From positions 1 to 64,000 of the forward strand of contig NZ_LZMH01000044.1 in the NCBI RefSeq assembly GCF_001673635.1: 64,000 nt of DNA, read 5' to 3'. The position numbers and the translations under genes are program-made. Shown here piece after piece: positions 58,829 through 64,000 of this stretch. How positions within the stretch are numbered: the first letter of the stretch is position 1; each line of letters starts with the position of its first letter. Below the pieces are notes generated by a model. It worked only from the letters and a program-made list of their open reading frames with translations, did not search any database and was not told the DNA's origin. The DNA is from Mycobacterium asiaticum (GTDB lineage Bacteria > Actinomycetota > Actinomycetes > Mycobacteriales > Mycobacteriaceae).

Positions 58829-61476
58829 TGCAGCGCAGCCAACCTGGCCGTGATCCGCTCGGTTTCCTCCTGCGCCAGCTGTTGTCGTGCGCGGATCTTG
58901 CCTACGACCGCCTCCGGGGCCTTGGCCAGGAAGTCCGCGTTGCCGAGCTTGGCGGCAGTGGACGCCAGCTCCTTTTGCGCTGCGGCCAGATCTTTTTCGA
59001 GACGACGACGCTCGGCGGCGACGTCGATGGTGCCCGAGGTGTCGAGTTCGACGACGACGGTGGCAGCGCTGAGCCGCACCTCGAGGGACACCGAGGCGCC
59101 GAAGTCCTCACTGGGCTCGGTGAGCCAGGCAAGCGACGTCACCGCGGGAACCTGCGGGCTCAGGTCGGCGTCCTCGACACCAACCAACCGGGCCGGCACC
59201 TTCTGCCGATCGGCCAGGCCCTGATCACTGCGGAACCGCCGCACCTCGGTCACCAGCTTCTGCATATCGGTGATTCGTTGTGCGGCAACCGGATCAAGCG
59301 CCAGGCCCGAAGGCGTCGGCCACTCGGCGATCACCAACGACTCCTGGTGCGTCAACGCCTGCCACAACGCCTCGGTGATGAACGGGATCACCGGATGCAG
59401 CAGGCGCAGCAACGTGTCCAGGCCGGCGGCCAGCACGGCGGTGGTGTGGGTGAGACCTTGCCCCAGTTGGGTTTTGGCCAGTTCCAGGTACCAGTCGCAG
59501 AATTCGTCCCAGGCGAAGTGGTAGAGAGCTTCGCAGGCCCGGCTGAACTCGTAGCTGTCGAATGCCGAATCCACTTCGGCCCGAACCTCTTCCAGCCGGC
59601 CCAGGATCCAGCGGTCGGCATCGGTGAGCTCGTTCAGTGGGGGCAGGGGCGCCAGGGCGGCGCCGTTGAGCAGCGCGTACCGGGTCGCGTTGAACAGCTT
59701 GGTGCCGAAGTTGCGCGAGGCCCGGACGGCGTCCTCGCCGATGGCCAGGTCACCGCCGGGGCTGGCGCCGCGGGCCAGGGTGAAGCGCAGCGCGTCGGCG
59801 CCGAACTTGTCCATCCAGTCCAGCGGGTCGATCACGTTGCCTTTGGATTTGCTCATCTTGCGGCCGAATTCGTCGCGGATCAGGCCGTGTAGGAACACGT
59901 TGGTGAACGGCACCTGCGGGCCCCGACCCCCTCCGAGGGTGATGGCGTCGTCGCCCCCGACGTAGGTGCCGAACATCATCATCCGGGCCACCCAGAAGAA
60001 CAGGATGTCGTAACCGGTGACCAGCACGCTGGTCGGATAGAACTTCTCCAACTCGGCCGTGCGTGACGGCCAGCCCAGCGTGGAGAACGGCCACAGCGCC
60101 GAGGAGAACCACGTGTCCAGCACGTCGGGGTCCTGCTCCCAGCCCTCCGGCGGTGTCTCGTCGGGGCCGACGCAGATCTGCTCGCCGTCGGGCCCGTACC
60201 AGATCGGGATGCGGTGACCCCACCACAGCTGCCGCGAGATGCACCAGTCGTGCATGTCGTCCACCCAGGCGAACCACCGTGGCTCCAGGCTGGCCGGGTG
60301 AATCACCGTGTCGCCGTTGCGGACCGCGTCCCCGGCGGCCTTGGCCATCGATTCCACTCGAACCCACCACTGCAGGGACAATCGCGGTTCGATCGGCTCG
60401 CCGCTGCGCTCGGAGTGCCCGACGCTGTGCAGGTAGGGCCGCTTCTCCTCGACCACCCGGCCCTGGGCGGCCAGCGCCTCGCGCACCGCCACCCGTGCCT
60501 CGAAGCGGTCCATGCCGTCGAATTGCGTTCCGGTGCCGGCAATTCGGCCCTTGGTGTCCATGATCGATGGCATCGGCAGCTGATGGCGCATCCCGATGTC
60601 GAAGTCGTTCGGGTCGTGGGCGGGCGTGACTTTGACTGCGCCGGTCCCGAATTCGGGATCCACGTGTTCGTCGGCGACGACGATCATCTCGCGTTCGACG
60701 AACGGGTGCGCCAGGGTGGTCCCAACCAGGTGGCGGTAGCGGTCGTCGTCCGGGTGCACCGCGATCGCGGTGTCGCCGAGCATGGTCTCGACGCGGGTGG
60801 TCGCGACGACGATGTGCGGTTCGGCGTCGTCGAGCGAGCCGTAGCGGAACGAGACCAGCTCCCCTTCGACGTCCTGGTAGTTGACCTCCAGGTCGGAGAT
60901 GGCCGTCTGAAGCACCGGTGACCAGTTGACCAGTCGCTCGGCCCGGTAGATCAGCCCCTCGTCGTAGAGCCGTTTGAAGATGGTTCGCACCGCACGCGAC
61001 AGGCCCTCGTCCATGGTGAACCGATCGCGGCTCCAGTCGACGCCATCACCGAGCCGGCGCATCTGGCCGCCGATGGCCCCGCCGGATTCCCGCTTCCAGT
61101 CCCAGACCTTCTCGACGAACAGCTCACGGCCGAAGTCCTCTTTGGTCTTGCCGTCGACAGCCAACTGCTTTTCCACCACGCTCTGGGTGGCGATGCCGGC
61201 GTGGTCCATGCCGGGCTGCCACAGCACCTCGTAGCCCTGCATGCGCTTGCGGCGGGTCAGCGCGTCCATCATGGTGTGCTCGAGCGCGTGACCCATGTGC
61301 AGGCTGCCGGTCACGTTCGGCGGCGGCAGCACGATCGAGTAGGCGGGCTTGGTGCTGTGCGGGTCCGCGGCGAAGTAGCCGGCATCCAGCCACCGCTGGT
61401 AGATCACGTCCTCCATCGCGGCCGGATCCCAGGACTTGGGTAGCTGGTCGTCGTCGGGGCGGGGGCTGGCGGTCAC
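58825..61476 (-). CDS. valS: Valyl-tRNA synthetase
   Basis: An 883-residue class I synthetase. The HIGH-type motif is SLHMGH (about 56-61) and the KMSKS motif is near 540; an editing domain lies between. A C-terminal coiled-coil typical of ValRS is present. It is the first gene of the valS-folC-DUF4233 run. Confidence 0.96.
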   Translation of the reverse strand: MTASPRPDDDQLPKSWDPAAMEDVIYQRWLDAGYFAADPHSTKPAYSIVLPPPNVTGSLHMGHALEHTMMDALTRRKRMQGYEVLWQPGMDHAGIATQSVVEKQLAVDGKTKEDFGRELFVEKVWDWKRESGGAIGGQMRRLGDGVDWSRDRFTMDEGLSRAVRTIFKRLYDEGLIYRAERLVNWSPVLQTAISDLEVNYQDVEGELVSFRYGSLDDAEPHIVVATTRVETMLGDTAIAVHPDDDRYRHLVGTTLAHPFVEREMIVVADEHVDPEFGTGAVKVTPAHDPNDFDIGMRHQLPMPSIMDTKGRIAGTGTQFDGMDRFEARVAVREALAAQGRVVEEKRPYLHSVGHSERSGEPIEPRLSLQWWVRVESMAKAAGDAVRNGDTVIHPASLEPRWFAWVDDMHDWCISRQLWWGHRIPIWYGPDGEQICVGPDETPPEGWEQDPDVLDTWFSSALWPFSTLGWPSRTAELEKFYPTSVLVTGYDILFFWVARMMMFGTYVGGDDAITLGGGRGPQVPFTNVFLHGLIRDEFGRKMSKSKGNVIDPLDWMDKFGADALRFTLARGASPGGDLAIGEDAVRASRNFGTKLFNATRYALLNGAALAPLPPLNELTDADRWILGRLEEVRAEVDSAFDSYEFSRACEALYHFAWDEFCDWYLELAKTQLGQGLTHTTAVLAAGLDTLLRLLHPVIPFITEALWQALTHQESLVIAEWPTPSGLALDPVAAQRITDMQKLVTEVRRFRSDQGLADRQKVPARLVGVEDADLSPQVPAVTSLAWLTEPSEDFGASVSLEVRLSAATVVVELDTSGTIDVAAERRRLEKDLAAAQKELASTAAKLGNADFLAKAPEAVVGKIRARQQLAQEETERITARLAALQ

Positions 61477-61554
61477 CGGTCAATTCTAGGAACCGCCGCC
61501 CGCGCCCCGTATAACGGCCTGAATCCGCAGGTGAGCGAGTTCAGGCGCGCCTGG

Positions 61555-62199
61555 TCAGGGAATTGTGACGACTTGCCCCGGGTAGATCAGGTCGGGGTTG
61601 GGGATGCCGCTGGCGTCCGCGATGACCTGGTACTTGCTTCCGTCGCCGTAGAAGCGCTCGGCGATGGCCCACAGGGTGTCGCCCGATTCGACGGTGTAGG
61701 TGCGCGCGGCGGGTTCCGGCGCGGGTTGCGGCGGGGCGTCGGGCGCCGACTCTCCGACGGGCTCGGCGACTGCTTGGTCGGTGGGCGCCGGCCCGTCCTG
61801 GGAAATGCCCTTGTCATCGAGATCCTCGGCGGCGGGCTCGGCGACCGGTTCGGGCGGCGGCGGCGCGTCGGTCTCGGTCTTGGTGGACCAGGCCGGACCG
61901 TCGGCGGCGTAGAGCACCAGATTGCGGTCGTCCTGCAGGACGAGCCTGACCTGCTTCTTGCCCTTGGTGTCGGTGTGCCATACCGGCTTGTCGGCCGTGT
62001 AGAGGACAAAGTTGCCGTCGCGTTGCACCTCGGCGCGCACCACATCCTGACCGTCGGTCGAGGTGGCCCACAGCGGCTTACCGCGCGAAGCGAGCACCAG
62101 GTTCCCGTCATCTTGCAGGGTGAGCGTGTAGGCCCCGTTGTTGGACACCAGCGACTCGCCGCGTACCAGCTTCTGACCTTCTTGGAGCGTGTCTGCCAT
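61555..62199 (-). CDS. Bulb-type mannose-binding lectin with LysM domain
   Basis: A 214-residue protein without a signal peptide. The first half is a B-lectin domain with three blades carrying QxDxNxV motifs (LQDDGNLVL, QRDGNFVLY, LQDDRNLVLY), the mannose-binding signature. A Pro/Glu linker leads to a C-terminal LysM domain (VESGDTLWAIAERFYGD, about 167-213), which usually binds peptidoglycan. The M. smegmatis lectin MSL is a comparable protein. Its position in this backbone, between valS and DUF937, is not familiar from M. tuberculosis. Confidence 0.85.
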   Translation of the reverse strand: MADTLQEGQKLVRGESLVSNNGAYTLTLQDDGNLVLASRGKPLWATSTDGQDVVRAEVQRDGNFVLYTADKPVWHTDTKGKKQVRLVLQDDRNLVLYAADGPAWSTKTETDAPPPPEPVAEPAAEDLDDKGISQDGPAPTDQAVAEPVGESAPDAPPQPAPEPAARTYTVESGDTLWAIAERFYGDGSKYQVIADASGIPNPDLIYPGQVVTIP

Positions 62200-62315
62200 G
62201 ACTTTCCCTCTCGTTGCGTCGGTTTCGGTTCTGGTACTACCCCGCAGCGCGAGGCTACTAATCCTGCACTTACCGGAACAGACTTCGGCTCAGCGCAATT
62301 ATGTTGTGGCGCTGG

Positions 62316-62903
62316 CTATTTCCGGCCGCCCAGCAAACCACCGAGGATGTCGCCCAGGCCGCCGCCCTTGCCGCTCAGCACGTTGCCGAGGATGCCGCCG
62401 AGCCCCTTGTCGTTGCCGCCGCCCAGGATGCTGCCGAGGATGTCGCCCAGTCCGCCGGAACCCTTCTGCGCGCCGGTTTCCTGCGTATTGCCCGAGCCGA
62501 GTTGTTTTCCGATGTAAGCCAACACGATTGGCAGCACCACCGGTAGCAGCTTCTTGAGCAGGTCGCTGTTGCCCGCGCCGCCACCGGCCAGTGCCGATGC
62601 GACCTCGTCGGTGTCTTTACCGCCGAACAGGGTCGAGACGGCCTGGTGTCCGTCATTCTCGTCTACCTGGTCCAGCGTCGGTCCGCCGCCGCCGGCGTCG
62701 AGCAGGCCCCGGGCGGCGTGACCGCTGGCCGCGGATTCGATCCTGCTGGCATGCTCGGGGTCTTGGCTGCCGTGCTGCAACCCGCTGAGCAAGACGGGCA
62801 CCAGCGTGTGCACCGCCTTGTCCACCTCACCTTGGTCCGCGCCTAACCGGGTTGCGAGCTCCGCGGTCGGAATCTGCTGGTAAAGATCGTCGAGATCGGC
62901 CAT
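62316..62903 (-). CDS. DUF937 family protein
   Basis: A 195-residue protein. The N-terminal helical part (LDDLYQQIPTAELATRLGAD) is the DUF937 core, with a hydrophobic stretch at about 118-135. The C-terminal third is Gly-rich with repeated GGLGDILG-type units. Function is unknown; family members in actinobacteria are small and abundant. It precedes the lectin gene on the same strand with a 116-base gap that holds no other gene. Confidence 0.8.
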   Translation of the reverse strand: MADLDDLYQQIPTAELATRLGADQGEVDKAVHTLVPVLLSGLQHGSQDPEHASRIESAASGHAARGLLDAGGGGPTLDQVDENDGHQAVSTLFGGKDTDEVASALAGGGAGNSDLLKKLLPVVLPIVLAYIGKQLGSGNTQETGAQKGSGGLGDILGSILGGGNDKGLGGILGNVLSGKGGGLGDILGGLLGGRK

Positions 62904-63008
62904 CGCTCTCCACCTTCGTCGCTAATTCGTAGGGGGTCGCATCTTCGACAGTAGACTCACGCCTCCCGGATGGGCACCCCTTGGCGCGGAGGGTTCCCAC
63001 CCGACACG

Positions 63009-64000
63009 TCATGTCAATCTCTCGGTCTGCAACGAGACTCCTGCCGCCGGGAGACGGTCCAGCAGCGCGTCGCCCATGGCCGCCGCGGGGGTCAGGACCC
63101 CGCGCAGGTCGGACAGCTTGTCGCGGTCTTTGGCCAACGCGAGGCCGCACTCGCCCAACAGCACCGATGTCGCCTTATAGCCAGGGTCGCCCCGCTGTTC
63201 CATCCGGGCCACGTAGCGTGCGCCCGAGGTGGTCGTGGTGTATGTCTCCACTTTGTAGAAGCCGCGCTCACGGGTCGCCTCGCTGGGGCCGCTGCCCGGT
63301 TTGGGAACGACCCGCTCCACCAATCCACTCGGAAGGCGGTGGAACAAGCGGCTGCCGACGGCGAACATCGCGTTGCCGAAGCCGGTCATGGCGGCCGACG
63401 CGACCGGCGCGAGCGGTGAGGAGCCGACGCTCATCGTTTCGGTGTAACGGAACTGGCGCCCGTAGGCCCAATCGAGTAAAGCGTTGCTGCGCCGAACGAT
63501 TCGGGTGTTGTAGGGCGCCATCAGGAAAGCCGCTGTCCACAGTCCGCTGAGTTCGGGGGCGAGCTGGCTGCCGCGCCGCAGCGGCAGGTCGGGCTGCTTG
63601 CCCACCTCGGGTTCCGCTCCGCGGTCGCTACTGAGGGTGTACGGGTCGGCCATCTGCCGGCGCGCCTCGGGGTCGCGGGATGCGGTGCGCAGCACCTCCA
63701 ATACCGAGGCGATGGTGCCACCGGACGCCCCGCCGCGCAACGAGCGGACCACGAAGTTGGTGTCGGCCAGTTCGCCCGCGCCGTCGTCGCGCGCGGCCTT
63801 GTACAGCGCATACACCGTCATGTCCGACGGAATCGAGTCGAAACCGCACGCGTGCACGATCCGGGCGCCCGTGTCGGCTGCCTGCTTGTGGAATTGGTCG
63901 ATGCTTTCCCGGACGAACATCGCCTCACCGGTCAGATCGGCGTAGTCGGTCCCCGCGGCGGCGCACGCGGCCACCAGCGGCAACCCGTAATGGGTGTAAG
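63009..64000 (-). CDS. Saccharopine-dehydrogenase-family protein, N-terminus outside window
   Basis: About 330 residues of the C-terminal part of a protein resembling Rv2449c and the trans-acting enoyl reductase family (Rv2953). The visible part begins near LPLVAACAAAGTDYADLTGE, part of the family's Rossmann domain. The frame continues past base 64000, so the true start is not seen; the TTG at 63981-63983 is internal. It is probably an NAD(P)H-dependent oxidoreductase. Whether it acts on a PKS chain is unknown. Confidence 0.85.
   Translation of the reverse strand, partial: YTHYGLPLVAACAAAGTDYADLTGEAMFVRESIDQFHKQAADTGARIVHACGFDSIPSDMTVYALYKAARDDGAGELADTNFVVRSLRGGASGGTIASVLEVLRTASRDPEARRQMADPYTLSSDRGAEPEVGKQPDLPLRRGSQLAPELSGLWTAAFLMAPYNTRIVRRSNALLDWAYGRQFRYTETMSVGSSPLAPVASAAMTGFGNAMFAVGSRLFHRLPSGLVERVVPKPGSGPSEATRERGFYKVETYTTTTSGARYVARMEQRGDPGYKATSVLLGECGLALAKDRDKLSDLRGVLTPAAAMGDALLDRLPAAGVSLQTERLT

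Overview
The window reads as chromosome of a slow-growing Mycobacterium. It is GC-rich with tightly overlapping operons, MmpL/MmpS transporters, a PE_PGRS protein and Pap/Chp lipid-assembly enzymes. The housekeeping backbone follows the M. tuberculosis order from about Rv2414c to Rv2449c (recalled, not searched): comEC-comEA; degV-octT-gpgP-rsfS-nadD; a methyltransferase; MoxR/VWA genes; proA; an MscS channel with a cyclase-like protein; rbsK; nadE; proB-obg-rpmA-rplU; rne; ndk; folC; valS; and a saccharopine-dehydrogenase-like gene.

The main departure from that backbone lies between comEA and degV, about 1.1-28.9 kb, where M. tuberculosis carries eis. Here there are an SDR, two small membrane-associated proteins, a tandem acyl-CoA dehydrogenase pair, a PPOX protein, a bimodular 3,667-residue polyketide synthase, papA, a large mmpL, a Chp-type PE-PPE-domain acyltransferase, a dehydrogenase, an mmpS-mmpL pair and a PE_PGRS aspartic protease. 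The pks, papA, mmpL and chp genes match the gene set of the trehalose polyphleate (TPP) system. Both AT domains carry the malonyl-type HAFH motif, as expected for unbranched chains. The fatty-acyl-AMP ligase (fadD23) of known TPP loci is not in this window.

Region by region: 1-0.24 kb is an inverted copy of part of comEA joined to a truncated comEC, probably a contig-end or chimeric artefact. 0.24-1.1 kb is comEA. 1.25-28.9 kb is the lipid island. 28.9-32.2 kb (minus strand) is a translationally coupled run of nadD, rsfS and the glucosylglycerate/methylglucose-polysaccharide genes. 32.3-37.6 kb holds the methyltransferase, VWA/MoxR pair, proA and a secreted protein. 37.7-42.2 kb holds the MscS channel, the degenerate cyclase and a membrane protein. 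42.2-47.6 kb holds ribokinase, a frameshifted 13E12-type HNH gene, nadE, a sirtuin and a small ORF. 47.9-49.9 kb is a divergent P450/TetR pair. 49.9-64 kb is proB-obg-L27-L21, rne, ndk, DUF4233, folC, valS, a lectin/LysM protein, DUF937 and a partial dehydrogenase.

No tRNA, rRNA, CRISPR array, integrase or insertion sequence was recognised. The only mobile-type gene is the 13E12 family HNH gene.
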